From Lepisosteus oculatus (lineage: Eukaryota > Chordata > Actinopteri > Semionotiformes > Lepisosteidae), in the NCBI RefSeq assembly GCF_040954835.1, contig NC_090697.1, forward strand, positions 16,050,001 to 16,114,000: a stretch of 64,000 bases of DNA, in the 5' to 3' direction. The notes below the pieces were generated by a model. That model was not told the origin of the DNA. It was given only the letters and a program-made list of their open reading frames with translations, and made no database searches. Position numbers and translations under genes: made by a program. Within the stretch, counting starts at the first letter, position 1. Every line of letters starts with the position of its first letter. This document shows, one piece after another, positions 36,961 through 49,505 of this stretch.

Positions 36961-38405
36961 ACCCACAGACTACTGACATACATTTCCAAATACAAAATTC
37001 CATATAATATTCTGACTGTCATTGCCCTGGCAGTGCTTTCCCACTCTCGATTTAGTACCCAAGTGAATTTTCCGTTCTTCAAAATATGTTCTGACTGTTC
37101 CACTGGCGACCTCTAGTGGCCAATATCGTCATTGCATCCCAGCACAGTCCAACCAGATATATACGATTGAAATTATAATATCAAGTACAGTTCAAATGTA
37201 TTTACTAAATAAAAAGCTCTGTCAGCTAAAGCAAATTACACTGATGCATAGAAGGAGTTCATAATTCTACTTTATTCCAACGGCAAAGCCAGTTTTCTCT
37301 ACTGAATTTAGTGATCTCTTAATTGTTGCTTCAAGAAATGTTTTCCACATATGTCAACATAAGAGTCTTTTGTTAATATTGTTAGAATGCACCGTTAATC
37401 ATTATAGCAAATTCAAAGCAGAACCAGTCTCCAGTAAATACAATGTAGCTTATACTGTATATGACTACTATTAATATATTTAAATAGCAAATTTAAAGTG
37501 GAACTTGTGCCCTATATTCTATCAATAAATATAATTCAGGCTATAAATGAAAACATTAATAAATAAATGAGTACAGCCGGTTACAAAAAATAAGGTAATA
37601 ATGGATTGCCCACAAAGAATATACAAATGTCTTTTAAAAATAGATTTAAAATAATTTAAAAACAAGAATCGAGAATATTATTCATTTTCTTCACTGTATT
37701 TTCTAGATAATAGATTAATATACTGAATATACTGTATTTATATTGCTGATGTTGAAATATTGTATGTTTTTCTTTATAATATGCTGAAAATACAGTACAG
37801 TATGTGTGCTTGCAACTTCATGTTTCCCCCTTTTATAGGGAATAGCCTATAGCTAGAGATTATGTAAGTTATGTTAAAGTATATTTTCTTATAAAAGTCA
37901 GTTGAAACATATACTTTGATGTGATTTATGTGCTATTAACCTGCTATGGGAATACAGGTATCATAGCATGTCAAGACAAAAGCACAACTAAATGAACACT
38001 ATCAACAAATAAGTGAAAAATGTTCAACAAATAGAGAACGTTTGTGTCTAGAAATACAGATAATCTGTATCTGTAATAGCTGCCATTTTACTGTTTCTCT
38101 GCCACTGTTTGCTGACTAATGATCAAAAGAAGGTAAAACATAAGAAATGGTAAGATTGTAAATTGTAATATAAAGATATAATACAAATCCACAAAGTATT
38201 ACAGTGGAATTTATTATACAAACTGTATGCTGACTGCCAATTTAGGTTCACATAGAATACCGTGGACTCTATACAGATGTGTTTGTTTGTACAATGTCTT
38301 TTAAGATTCCATGTTGGAATCTGAGCCAGCAAAAAAAAAAAAGGAGAAGGGGTTTGAATCTGAAACGTTTGAAAGGTAAATGTGCTTTGTGTTATTAACA
38401 TTGTA
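36961..38405. other. Intergenic, no recognised feature
   Basis: AT-rich; no ORF or repeat of note. Confidence 0.45.
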
Positions 38406-38407
38406 TT

Positions 38408-38890
38408 ATCCATCCATCCAGTTTCTAACCGTTTTGTCAAATACAGAGTCATGGGGGAAAACACAAGGCAGGAAACACCCAGGAGGGAATGTTTATTCCA
38501 AAACTTTATTCCACTGAAGCAAATATGAACTTTCTACAATTAAATTCTGAAAACTTCATATTCTTTCCCATGAATGACTTTACACTGCCAGGGTGGTGTG
38601 AAAAGGAATGAAAAGGACACATTCAAACATTTGAATGAGCCTGCGAGTTACTTTCCGATTAAAATGGTAACCTGATAACTACCAAGAAACGCATTTCTGT
38701 ATGGATTCTAATTTGAGATATGACGATTGTATACACGTTCAGGCTAGGAGTAAAGGAAACATCTAAAATAGATGCATAAGTAATTAGAGTAGAAGAACTG
38801 GGCTCTTGGATTTGTGAATTGGATCAGTGCATTGCAGGGACATCCAGACAGAAACACACACTCTCACACCAGGGTCAGTTGTCCTCAGAG
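38408..38890 (-). repeat. tRNA-headed SINE fragment, split by about 330 bp
   Basis: The 3' end of the GGCAGCACAGTGG family (CATCCATCCAGTTTCTAACC) spans 38408-38485. The next expected part (CAGTGCATTGCAGGGACAT, then CTCTCACACCAGGGTCAGTT) is at 38812-38890. The intervening sequence is unrelated and looks inserted. The head is missing. Confidence 0.55.
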
Positions 38891-38895
38891 CTAAT

Positions 38896-39490
38896 AGATA
38901 GATAGATACTTTATTGATCCCGTGAGGGAAATTGCAGTGCAACAGCAGCTTAACACACACAACACAGCCACAGTGTAACGAATTATATAATAATAGTACA
39001 ATACATACAATACAATACAAGAGTTACTCACAGTCCGGACACACAAGAGGAAACTAGAACAGAACAGTACACAGAAAATCGTATCACACATATGAATATA
39101 AATATAGATGTAACCATAGATATAAATATAAATATAAATGTATTGCACAGGTCCCTGGCATATATTGCACAAAAGTGGTTGTAAACGGGAAAAAGAAAAA
39201 GAAAAAGAAAGAGAACAGATGTAGCAGTAGATGTGTATATGCGTTTAGTCCAGAAACAGGTCACTGTCGCTGTTGCCTCTGCCAAGACGCAAGGTGGATG
39301 CGTTGTACAGTCTTATGGCAGACGGCAAGAATGACCTCCTGTAGCGCTCCCTGTCGCACCGTGGATGAATCAGTCTATTGCTGAACGTGCTCTTCATTCC
39401 TGCAAGCCTGTCATAGAGGGGATGGGAGAAGTTGTCCATGATGGCCTCTAGTTTGGACATCATTCTCCTCTCAGCCACTACTGGGGTGTT
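38896..39490 (-). mobile_element. LINE C-terminus, 3' UTR and tail
   Basis: At the left, (GATA)n is followed by CTTTATTGATCCCGTGAGGG, the reverse of a common fish LINE 3' end. On the minus strand the frame near 39465-39245 reads KLEAIMDNFSHPLYDRLAG, STFSNRLIHPRCDRERYRRS and FLPSAIRLYNASTLRLGRG, a conserved C-terminal block of a fish non-LTR family. The 3' UTR contains simple repeats (39095-39140 and 39185-39215). The upstream RT is absent. Confidence 0.78.
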
Positions 39491-39519
39491 ATCTGTATGA
39501 AGGGCTTGTATATTCTCCC

Positions 39520-39560
39520 TCTGGTAAGAGTAAGAGTAAGAGTAAGAGGCAGAGGCAGAG
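39520..39560. repeat. Compound hexanucleotide microsatellite
   Basis: Four units of GTAAGA/TAAGAG followed by three to four of GCAGAG, in a purine-rich run at about 39525-39567, directly beside a SINE 3' segment. Confidence 0.8.
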
Positions 39561-39567
39561 GCAGAGG

Positions 39568-39745
39568 CTGGCCCTGGTGTAGGTGAGTGTGTATCTGTGT
39601 TTGTTTCTGTGTCTGTGCTCTGCAAAGGTCTGGCCTTTCATCCAGGGTCCAGGGTGTATAGTGCATTAAGCTCATAGTTTCCTGAGACTCTGGCTGCCCT
39701 GCAACCTTACAAATTGGGTGCAGTGGTTAGAAAATGATGGAATAC
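39568..39745 (+). repeat. tRNA-headed SINE, 3' part
   Basis: Plus-strand 3' half of the GGCAGCACAGTGG family: GGCCCTGGTGTAGGTGAGTG, TTTCATCCAGGGTCCAGGGT, TGCAGTGGTTAGAAAATGAT. Its orientation is opposite to the fragment at 38.4-38.9 kb, so the LINE between is flanked by inverted SINE pieces. Confidence 0.65.
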
Positions 39746-42700
39746 ATTTATACTAAAAAATATACAATTCTCTATTAAATGGAGAATACTTATTGTCATG
39801 TGGTACAGTTAACTTTACGTTTAGTGTGAATATGTACCATTACAACAGAGGATTAAAAAACAAAACTATACAGTAAATTGTCTGGGAAAATGTGTAAGAG
39901 AACAAATGACCCCCCAGCCAAAATCACAAGTCACTACTATCACAGCCTCAGTTTTAAACAGGAGTTCAAGCTGCAGTTAAAACAATCACACAGATCTGCT
40001 TCCCTTCCATAAACTGCAGGTCTGCTGCAGGGATCATATGTCCTAGGGACTAAAGATCCCCATTCTGGCCTGCTATAGAGCATGGCTTCTCAACCTGAAA
40101 CCCTCCCAATCCACTCTTTTACACAGTTTTGCTACCAGAAGCTCTTCAGTTATTAAATTGATAATTAGCAGGCTTAATATAGGAATTATGGGACTAGTTT
40201 TATCAAAGTGTTGGTGAAATAAGAAATGTAAGTGTTGTTGACTGTAATTGTAATAATTGTAGTAATTTGATTATGATCAATTGCTTGTTAAATTATGTAA
40301 TTTAGACATCATTTTAAATAGAGCTGACAGTCCTCTAAGACCAAAGTGTAGTAGATTACCTGATCAATACCTTTCAAGAGTAGCCATGTTGAGAAAGACT
40401 TACTTCCTCACCATGTGCTGTGTGTGCCTCACTATGTGCTGTGTTTGACTTTGTAGTGGCACTGAAGCTTGTGATCCCTGGGGATTCTGGTAGCTATTCC
40501 AGAGCAGACTTATCCCCTGGTAGGTCTAACTGTTCTGAGCAGGTCTCCGGTTTGAGGTCAGTCTAACACGGCACTTTCTCCTACAGTCTGGTAGTTCAGC
40601 ATGGTGCCAACAACTCCGAAAGATAAAACTGTATTAAGTTAGCGATGCCAGAACAAATTCTTCAATTTGATCTAGGGTCCCAACAGAGTACCCCAGCTAA
40701 TACAATAAGAATTATTTGACTCTTTAAGACCAGGGCTGGAACAACCCTGCACAAGAAGGTAAAAAAAAACCTGCACAGGAAGTCACTGTTACTGTCTTTT
40801 TTAAGTGTGCGTTTTTGTATTGCTGCCAGGAGAGGGCACAAGAGGCTTAGCACATGAAAGCAGGGGAAAAATGATCAATTATGTACAGATATACTGGGTG
40901 CTGAAATATAGTAAATATTGCACTTCAAAAGGAACACAGCTATACTGTATGTGACACAGGGAGAATGAAAATATTTTGAGACTTACAGTAATAGGGCCTT
41001 TATCCCTTCAGTGGGTATTTAAGATATTTAGCTCAATATTTAAAACAATATTCATCTTTCAGTCTGAGTTTAAATGTAACTTTAAGGAAAGTTCAGGTAA
41101 TTTCTGTATATCGCAGATTCAAGTGGGCATTTTTCATGCTTATTTTGGGGGACACAGAGATTGTTGGGACAGTGCAAAAATGGATGAATCATTTGAGTCT
41201 GGAAAAGTGTAGGCATTTCTGGTCATGGAAGGGAAAGAAGTACATTTGGGGGCAAAAAGGGTTGGGCTTTAATCATTGAAGAAAGATGTATTTCCTTTTT
41301 TAGCACCCATCAGTGAGAGCTTGTACCTGTCAGTAGCCTTATCTGGGTTAGAGCAAGGGCTCTCAAAATCCCTGTCAGGTTCATGTCCAGTGGAGGAAAA
41401 GCTTCATTATCTCACCTTTGTTTATTTTATTTGCATAAGACCAGGGCACTATGACTGGCTGCTGTTGTAAATAATCTTTTTACAGGAGTTTGTGTTAAGT
41501 GTTGTTAATAATCTTTTGTTTATCTCATTAGTGCCAGGAACAAAGTAACCGGGATGCATAATGAAATGTGTGTCTCAGATCAAAAGGGTAACATAAGGCT
41601 AAAGTGTAGACATAGACTTTCAGCTTTTGCTTCTGGGTATTATTTGTCATACATGTCTAGCACATATGTTTGAACAATGGCATTTGTTGTGCTCAATCCC
41701 CCCATTTGGGGTGAGTGTAAGTATTGGGATAAATGGCTGACCGTTGTTTCCAATTGCCCATGGGTTCCATGTTGCGTTAAGTGTGAAAATAGATCAGTGA
41801 AAATCTACAGTCTCCGTTCCAGCCTTTGGAGTATATGGTTTGGGTCTTAAAAGGCTGAAAACTTCCCAAACAAGCAACAAGTTAAAATGGCTGCAGGCAA
41901 ATCCTGACAAAGCCTTTCAATGGAACATATTGTAACGAGGACAGTAAACACACAAATGAGTGGTAATGGAAGAGCTTTTTTATTAGTCAGAAGGCATAGT
42001 TTTCGCTATTCTTTTTTTCTATCAAAATAAACTTTATTTCACATGAAACATCTCAAGTTAAGTACACACTCATGCAAAGTCATGCAATCTCTGCTACATG
42101 TATATTACAGGTGTTCTAAAAAAGTGATTGTCCTTTATCAATCAATCAGAGCAAGTGGATGTTGGGACTGGAGATGCACAATGAAAGAGTCCCTCTAAGC
42201 CCTACCAATGAATGTTTTCCACTCCACAGCCAAAATATTTTTTCCTTTTTTTTCTTTTCAGTGTGAAATTAACTTCTACTTGTTTTTTTTTCAGGTTATT
42301 CACGGTCAGTGAAGCCAAAGCTTAATAAACAACACTTTTCCACGACTGAAGTTATTCTACCTTGTATGAATCACTTTACAGTGACAACGTGGTTTCACTT
42401 CAACTAACAGGCAAGCAATAAGCCTTACTGTAACAGGCATACAGTTCAGGGATTTTACACAATGCTGTTTTGGGGGTTATTTTGTATAGAGAGGAGTTTT
42501 GTAAAAGAAACAGGTTCTGCATTCCACCGACCATACTTGTGCCTCATTTGCAGGGCTTGGATCAGTCTACGGGCTGTGTGGAAGGCTTGGCACTAGTACT
42601 CACCATTACTGGAAATGAAAGTTGTGTGTCTCTGACTTAATGTTAAAAATGGTTAATTCGTCATTGTACACTTTTAACGTTTGTGCTTTTTTAATAACTT

Positions 42701-44135
42701 CTCACAGGACCAGGAAAAAGAAACCATCCACCTACAACAGGGGGTGTATATTTCCTAACCAGGACCCGATTTCCTCATTTCTCATGACAGCCTTATTTCA
42801 TGTGTCTACAGTGTGCAGCTTGTAACAGCACGAAGATGGAAAAGACATGCAAGCCAGAACTCATGACCCAAGATGCAACAGCACTTGCTGCCACAATTGT
42901 TTTTTAATAGAACGTTTTTAGGTCTCTTGATATGGGGGGTGAGATGGCTTCTAGGAAAGGGGTTCCAGGTCAAGTGAAGCTATAGAAACTGCACATTCAG
43001 AAGGCCTGTTCCGCATCAGTGTGAATCGCTTGCAGATTATACTGTGCCTCTGACTGGACAGATCACTCACTTAAGACTTAGGATACTTCCTCCACACACT
43101 ACACTTTTTAGTTTAATCCTAAATTACATTACATAGGTCGATTGAGGTCGAATTTGTGTAAACTTTCACAAATTTAAACGTTTGTACAGCATTGCATTTA
43201 ATGGATCAATTACAGCTTTGGTACTTCAAGGTGTTAGCACTCAGTCAGGGCAACCCCAAATGAACCAGAGCGAAGACAGCAGGGGGATGAATTTTCTTCC
43301 TTTATTCACGATGTGCGCACAATAGAGGTTCCACAATACAACAAGTAATCTCGTACAAATTAAACATGAAGAAACAAAGAAAGCTTCAGAGATAAAATAC
43401 ACTTTCAGGTGAGGGTGGCTGATTAACTGTTACCCCACCTACACTATCATTTTTAATCTTAATTGGTTAATAAGCTGCACAGTCCAATAAATGATCACCA
43501 TTTGACCTTCCCATGTACCCTTCCATCTTAAATCCCATAATACTCCTCCCTAATTCTCTTCACCTTCATCACCAGAACTTTAGACCACATAAGGAAGGTC
43601 AGTGTATATGAATATATGGCTTTTCATATAGTTTTAACCAGAGGTAAAAATTGGGATTATTCAAAATGATTCTAATACTAAAGTATAGTTATGGCTCAGA
43701 GACCATAAGCTTTGAATTTATAGTTTTCCTTGTTTGAAAGGAAACTTTGTTAGAACAGGAAGTGTGCAAAGTAAGTGCCTGAGCCTAAAGAGGGAAAAAC
43801 AATGTGGGATTCTCTTCTTCACTTATGTGGCTCAATACATGGGTGAACAGATTGAGTGAAAAGGCAGGACCAGTTGTAATTTAAGGAGAATACTCAACAC
43901 CCTTAACAGAATTGTGTCATGTCTGGGCTGGGAGTTGCTCACATACCAACCAAGACCGTGAGGACCAGGTTGGGCCTCCTATCTGCGCATCCATCTCCCT
44001 CTTGATCAGAGACTGAATTATCCAATCAATCATCCAATTAGGCACTACATTTAAGTCCTGAAACCCAGCGGGATCAGTGCTCTGACATTGAGTTATCTTA
44101 AGTAGGTCAGTCTCCTGCCTGCTTTAAAAACCTGC
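39746..44135. other. Intergenic, no recognised gene
   Basis: 4.4 kb with no confident coding potential. Small ORFs (40662-40853 minus, 40976-41212 plus, 42622-42825 plus) have no domain. Confidence 0.4.
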
Positions 44136-44420
44136 CTTTGCAAGGTTCAGAAATGGCCTTCTTCTTCAGCTTCCTGATCTTCTCCGCATTCACCCTCTGT
44201 CTCACAGCACCAGAATTCCCTGTCAGCCTTAAGCATTCAGGCTTCTCTGTCAGCCTCACTGCTCCAGACTTCCCTGTCTGTCGGCCTTCATTATCCGGCT
44301 CCACTTCCATCACCCTCCAGTCTTCCAAAGCATTGCTGAGAATCCCAAGTGCTGCAGTTAGGTCTCAGCCTGTCACTGTGACTGTGGCAGTGTACAACAA
44401 CCAGCGGCAGCATAACAGAT
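44136..44420. repeat. Short imperfect tandem motif within an unidentified sequence
   Basis: 44200-44290 holds imperfect copies of a unit reading about CCAGAATTCCCTGTCAGCC / CCAGACTTCCCTGTCTGTC, about 70 bp apart. Both strands are open over it (plus 44138-44587, minus 44107-44328). The plus-strand frame from 44153 starts with a hydrophobic, signal-peptide-like segment (MAFFFSFLIFSAFTLCLTA) but runs straight into a SINE. Probably not a gene. Confidence 0.35.
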
Positions 44421-44424
44421 TGTT

Positions 44425-44705
44425 GCTTTTTTTTAATCACTTTATCGGCCACATACAATTTCTTGTAATAGGAATTTGTCTTTTCACATACCCCAATTTG
44501 CTCTCCATGAGACACACAGGCAGGGAGAGAAGCTTGGGGTCAGAATGCAGGGGCAGCCAATCATACCCCCGGAGCAGTTGGGGTTAAGGGCCTAACTCTG
44601 GTGCCTGATGGAATAGGTTTCCTCTGCCGGCCACGGGATACGAACTGGCAATCTTGCAGCCACAGGCGCAGATCCTTAGCCAGAGAGCCACCACACCACC
44701 CATGT
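44425..44705 (-). repeat. tRNA-headed SINE (GGTTGCCGG family)
   Basis: Reverse copy of the family at 36.6 and 48.5 kb: CACATACAATTTCTTGTAAT, CTCCATGAGACACACAGGCA, GGAGCAGTTGGGGTTAAGGG, and the head at 44640-44705, where ATCCTTAGCCAGAGAGCCAC is the complement of the A box. Confidence 0.85.
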
Positions 44706-45635
44706 TATAACGTTCATACATAGAAACAGTTATAACAGTGAAATAATGCACAAAGTCTAGAAAACAGAGAAAGTTAGTAACTCTCTTGAAGTGACATCCA
44801 AGCAGGAAGAGGTCTATTTGGCACTACTGTGTCTCCTCTTTTTTTGTCCATCAAGAGGTGGGCTAGGGCCGAGGCTCACCTAGTGTAGTCTACACCATCA
44901 ACAGAATCTGCTAACTATGTTCTGCCATTAAAACTTCCCAAAGCAGTAGCAGTGATTCAATGTGTTGGATAGTGCCTAATTTACTTTCTTTATTCTAAAA
45001 GTGGTCTTCAGAAAGAAGAATACTGTTGTTTCTAGTTTCCGAATGAACAATTGTGCAACAACTGATTTACAGGTTATAAAACTCTTGAAGACTTTATGAC
45101 TATTATTATTTGATTTCTTTATTATTTCACACTACAAGTCTCTTGGCATATTGAGGTTGGCCTCAAAGAGTTGTATGTTACATTTATTGTACAAAAGAGA
45201 TTTTAGATCTTTTGGTTTTTATTCCATCCTGTTTCAATTTCCATCTGTATGTAATGTATTTACTTACTACAAGGGTTTACACTGTTCCTTTTTCCTGTTA
45301 ATCAATCTGTCTTAATTAAATATATTTATTCTCTTGCTAAGTATTGTAATTGTTTAGTAGTTAGATTTTTGTTTTTTCTGAAGGCAGTTTCACAAAGGAA
45401 TTAGATAGAATTAATCTATTTTTTTTTTTAGTTGTATGGTGTTATCTAACAAACCATGCAATTTGTCATAATACCTCTTTGGAATTTTTCCACACCTACA
45501 ATTTAAATACAGTAACCAGAAAATCCTGATTTTAAAGCACATTCGTCACTAGATATGAGTCAGTTGGCGAGCCTTTTTTGCTTTTTTAAAACTCCTGTAC
45601 TGTATATGAATGAGCCAGATAAAGCCAGCAGCCAT
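44706..45635. other. Intergenic, no recognised feature
   Basis: AT-rich with poly-T runs; nothing recognised. Confidence 0.45.
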
Positions 45636-45637
45636 TT

Positions 45638-46168
45638 CACTCTCCAATTACAACTGGCAGCCCACTGAAGCTCAGCAGGTGTGAGCCTGGTCAGTGCCTG
45701 GTCAGTACCTGAATAGGAGATCTCCTGGGAAAAACTAAGGTTGCGGCCTATGTGGGTCCTAATGCCCCAGTATAGTGACGGGGATGCTATACTGTAAAAA
45801 GTCGCCGTTCTTCAGATGAGATATAAAACCAAGGTCCTGACTCTCTGTAGTCATTAAAAATCCCAGGGCATTTCATAAAAAGAGTAGGGGTGTAACCCCA
45901 GCATCCTGGCCAAATTTCCCCGTGGTCTTTACCAATCATGGCCTCCTAGTAATCCCCATCTATGAATTGGCTTCATTACTCTGCTCTCCTCCCCACTGAT
46001 AGCTGATGTGTGGTGAGCGTTCTGGCGCACTATGGCTGCCGTCGCATCATCCAGGTGGGGCTCCACATTGGTGGTGGTGGAGGGGAGTCCCCATTACCTG
46101 TAAAGCGCTTTCAGTGGACTGTCCAGAAAAGCGCTATATAAGTGTAAGCAATTATTATTATTATAAAG
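45638..46168 (+). repeat. 5S-derived SINE, full-length long form
   Basis: The head at 45650-45735 parallels vertebrate 5S rRNA over its internal promoter: GAAGCTCAGCAGG (box A; 5S has GAAGCTAAGCAGG), GGTCAGTACCTGAATAGGAG (intermediate element) and CTCCTGGGAA (box C). A 10-bp duplication of GGTCAGTRCCT sits between box A and the intermediate element. A roughly 330-bp body follows (TCCTGACTCTCTGTAGTCAT, GGCCAAATTTCCCCGTGG, GGTGAGCGTTCTGGCGCAC). The tail is AAAGCGCTATATAAGTGTAA then (ATT)n, like L2-type LINE tails. 5S-headed SINEs (SINE3 class) are known in fish; the family assignment here is by wording only. Confidence 0.88.
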
Positions 46169-48285
46169 AAGTACTGTGTGTACTTCATGTATGGTAATCC
46201 GGACGATCCAGTCCTCTTTCCATTCTGAGATTGCTGAGTAACTGTCACATAAAACCATGGAGGACAGAGAGCAACAGAGGAAGAGCATTAACTGAAATTA
46301 CACATTTTAAAAACCTGATGACGTAATAGTAAAAATACTGTTTTGATAGATGAAAGAGAGTCTAAGAACTATTACTCTTTTCTAAAAATGTGGAAAGTGT
46401 TTGAAGCAAAATATACAGTTAGTCCCTTGATGGAAGAGAATCAACCACTCTAATTTTTTAAAGCCAGTTTTAGAGCCTAGGAAATTAGAAAACAAACAAA
46501 AGATAGGAGGGAATTCAGCCTTATTTTTTGAAGCTGAGAAACATTTTGGTTCCTCTTCTTTGAACTATCTTGGTAGCTTTCATGGTATTTTTGTAACTTT
46601 TTCATGATAAAATCAACACAATATTCCAATTCTTTACAAACTTTATTTTTTGCTTTATTTCTATGGATTGTGCTTGGCACTTCATAATCCAGTTTTTACA
46701 TTTTATAATTTTTTTTACCATTTCCTTGTAAAGACTATGGCAGACGCAACATAAACCCCAAAACACCGTTTGTAGGTTGCTTCAGCAATTTCAGTCCTAA
46801 AAATTGTAATGTACATTTCTCTTTTATGTACATTCAAAATGTGGCTGCAGTTTACAATTCATTAATGTTTTAAAGTATTAGAAAATGATTATCTCAATCA
46901 GGCTGAATTTGAGCCCTGAGGGCAGCTTGTAGTGTATGAGCACAGTATCCACACATACAGTACTCCAAAACCACTTAACCAGATCAGGTATGGAAATTGC
47001 GTATGTAACTGACAGCTGTGTTATTAACCACCTGAATTAGTCTCTCTTAGTCTTGATGCTCCAAAGGATCATGAGAAGAAATGTGTAATTATAAACTACA
47101 CACCGAAAGCCCTATTAATCTTGAAAGCAGTCTAATTCCTTAGTTCACCTGTTTGAAGGGCAGATTCCTAGTTACCTTAACCTTACCTCTCTGGTCGATT
47201 TGAATGGTCAGCTGCTTTCAAATACCCTGTATCAGTTAGCCATTGCATTATCAGGCTAAGGAAAAGTATTCTGTTCATAGTACTGTATGTAAGGAGAGTT
47301 CAACAAAGAGCCATGGAACAACCGGGGACAAAGTTCTCTTGTAAGTAACTAGACAGCAGCAATATTCTAGCATTGTAAGAAAAGTGCCCCACCAAATTAT
47401 ATACGGTAGATTGTTTCTTAACTCTTAAATTGTTTCTACCTAATTCAAGATGACATTAACTAAACCCAAATAAAATATGAGAAACAATATGCATTAACAC
47501 ATTTTCTATTTATTACGGTATCTTGACCCAGATGTTTGAAATTATGAACGCATGCTTGTTGTATGGAAAAAGAAAGCGAAAAGACATCAAACATTTCCTC
47601 AGAAATACAGCAGCACAGAGAATTCTGTGTTGCACAGGTGCTGCTCAAGTACCAAAGGCAATTGACTGTCATGGTTAGATCCTAATTTGCTTTTTTTACT
47701 TTGGGATGCAGTCACAGCTGAACCATGGGGTCAGAAACTGGAGTGTTGCAAATAGTTCTGTGTTATATATTGTATTGTAGCATGTTAAGGGGTATACTAC
47801 CTACTCCAATACTGATTACAACTCAGCCTTTTAACATTCTATACTATTTAACCAATACAGGCCAGTTATGAGGGTTCAACACTGATGGCAAAGACAGGCT
47901 ACCTCCTGTGTGGCTCCATGCCTAGAAAGATACAGAGGTTGGAGAGCCTCAAGGCATGCTGGGGATTGTTTAGTTATGTTATCTGCAACTACCCACCAAA
48001 AGGCAGGCAGTCACTAAGGCAGAACTGGGATGTGGAAAAGCCTGGTGGTAACTACAGTAGCTCACATCAACCCTAATGTTTTAACTGATGGGAACTCCCC
48101 ATTTGGGACTAGTTTTTCAACTGCAGTAGCTTACTGTGGACATGAATTTCTTTTCAAACAGTCTGGTGTCCTCAAAGCATGATTTCTTTTTAGTTATTTA
48201 AAGACATCTTCTTGATTGCCTTGCACATTACATCACTATTTTACTTAAGGATTTTTTACAAATACACTGTAATAATAGGGGGATT
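46169..48285. other. Intergenic, no recognised gene
   Basis: No convincing ORF. 46510-46830 has faint resemblance to old CR1-type LINE 3' sequence. 47885-48076 is an open frame without domain. Confidence 0.4.
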
Positions 48286-48286
48286 T

Positions 48287-48347
48287 GCCTCCCCCGTGAC
48301 CCTATATGTTATAAAAAGGTTAGAAAAAGGATGGATGGATAATAATG
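48287..48347 (+). repeat. tRNA-headed SINE, 3' end only
   Basis: CTCCCCCGTGACCCTATATG followed by AAAAAGGTTAGAAAAAGGAT and (GGAT)n is the terminal 60 bp of the GGCAGCACAGTGG family; the rest is absent. Confidence 0.6.
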
Positions 48348-48534
48348 GGGAAATATGAAGTTTTTTAATAGAATAGTTCAAGGTATATACAGTAAAAGAG
48401 TCTAAGGTATACTGTATCACTTCAAGGTTGGTCTTAATACTTCTGGACTAATTAAAAGATTAATGTATTGACGATGTATTTTGATATTTTTGTAAATGCA
48501 CATGCAGTATGCATGGTTGTGTACAGCTCCAGGG

Positions 48535-48800
48535 CAGAGCGGTGGCTCTGTGGCTAAGGATCTGTGCCCGTGACTGGAAGGTTGCCGGCTCAAATCCCGC
48601 GGCCAGCAGAGGAATCCTACTCCATTGGGCCCCTGAGCAAGGCCCTTAACCCCAACTGCTCCAGGGGTGCTGTACAATGGCTGACCCTGTGCTCTGACCC
48701 CAGGCTTCTCTCCCTGTCTGTGTCTCATGGAAAAAAGCTGGGGTATGTGAAAAAGATGAATTCCTAATGCAAGAAATTGTATAGGGCTAATAAATAAACA
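48535..48800 (+). repeat. tRNA-headed SINE (GGTTGCCGG family), full length
   Basis: The head includes the A box GTGGCTAAGGATCTGTG and the B box GGTTGCCGGCTCAAATCCC. The body is CAGCAGAGGAATCCTACTCC, GGCCCTTAACCCCAACTGC, TGGCTGACCCTGTGCTCTG, AAGATGAATTCCTAATGCAA; the tail is GGGCTAATAAATAAAC. Copies occur at 36.6 and 44.4 kb. Confidence 0.88.
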
Positions 48801-48904
48801 TTATCAGTTAAGTACATTGTGCAAATATTTAAAGAACAAAAAAAATATTCAGTATATTTTGAACCGAATTTTAAATCTCTGAACCATTAGAAATGAATGC
48901 ACAG

Positions 48905-49397
48905 GCACTATCTGTCCCTCCATTTTTAGCCGCTTTTTCTAATATAGGATTGCCTATCCAAGCAAGCAGTCCATAACAGTCCAGACACACAGACACTCGC
49001 ACCTTGGGCCAGTTTTCCCAGAAACCAATTAACCTTCCAGTGTGTCTTTGGACTGTGAGAGGAAACCCACGATAACAAACTCCACACACACGTTGCACCC
49101 AGTGAAAACTGCCGTTTATCGAGTAACGCGTTGGCTAAGCTTGAAAACCAAGACGTTTTTGAAAAAAAGAAATGGAAAAAGAATTTTGGAGGTACTCTTC
49201 GCAGACTTTGAGAGAAACCCCTTTTATGTCCATGTGCTTTTCAGGAGCCTTTGTAATAAAGACCCGTAAAATAAATTGACTATTGTTGCCAGAGAAAGAA
49301 CAATGTATTGTTTTTGCAGAGGGTAATAGATACTGTAGCACCCCAGAAAATGAACACAGAGCTACAATGCTAACCACCGCGCCACTGTGCCGTCTGT
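48905..49397 (-). repeat. tRNA-headed SINE interrupted by about 230 bp, just upstream of the SLC22 gene
   Basis: The minus-strand 3' and middle parts of the GGCAGCACAGTGG family lie at 48905-49085 (GGCCAGTTTTCCCAGAAACC, GTGTCTTTGGACTGTGAGAG). The head is at 49345-49397 (GAACACAGAGCTACAATGCT, AACCACCGCGCCACTGTG). Between them, 49090-49340 is unrelated sequence. The head ends about 110 bp before the SLC22 start codon. Confidence 0.72.
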
Positions 49398-49505
49398 GTG
49401 CCGTTTAGGTAACCATTAATTAGAAATGGAGTGCGCCTGACAGGCAGGCAGCTTGAGCTATTAATACCCACGAGTGAGGAGAGGCAAATCTGTGTCTTTC
49501 GAGTA

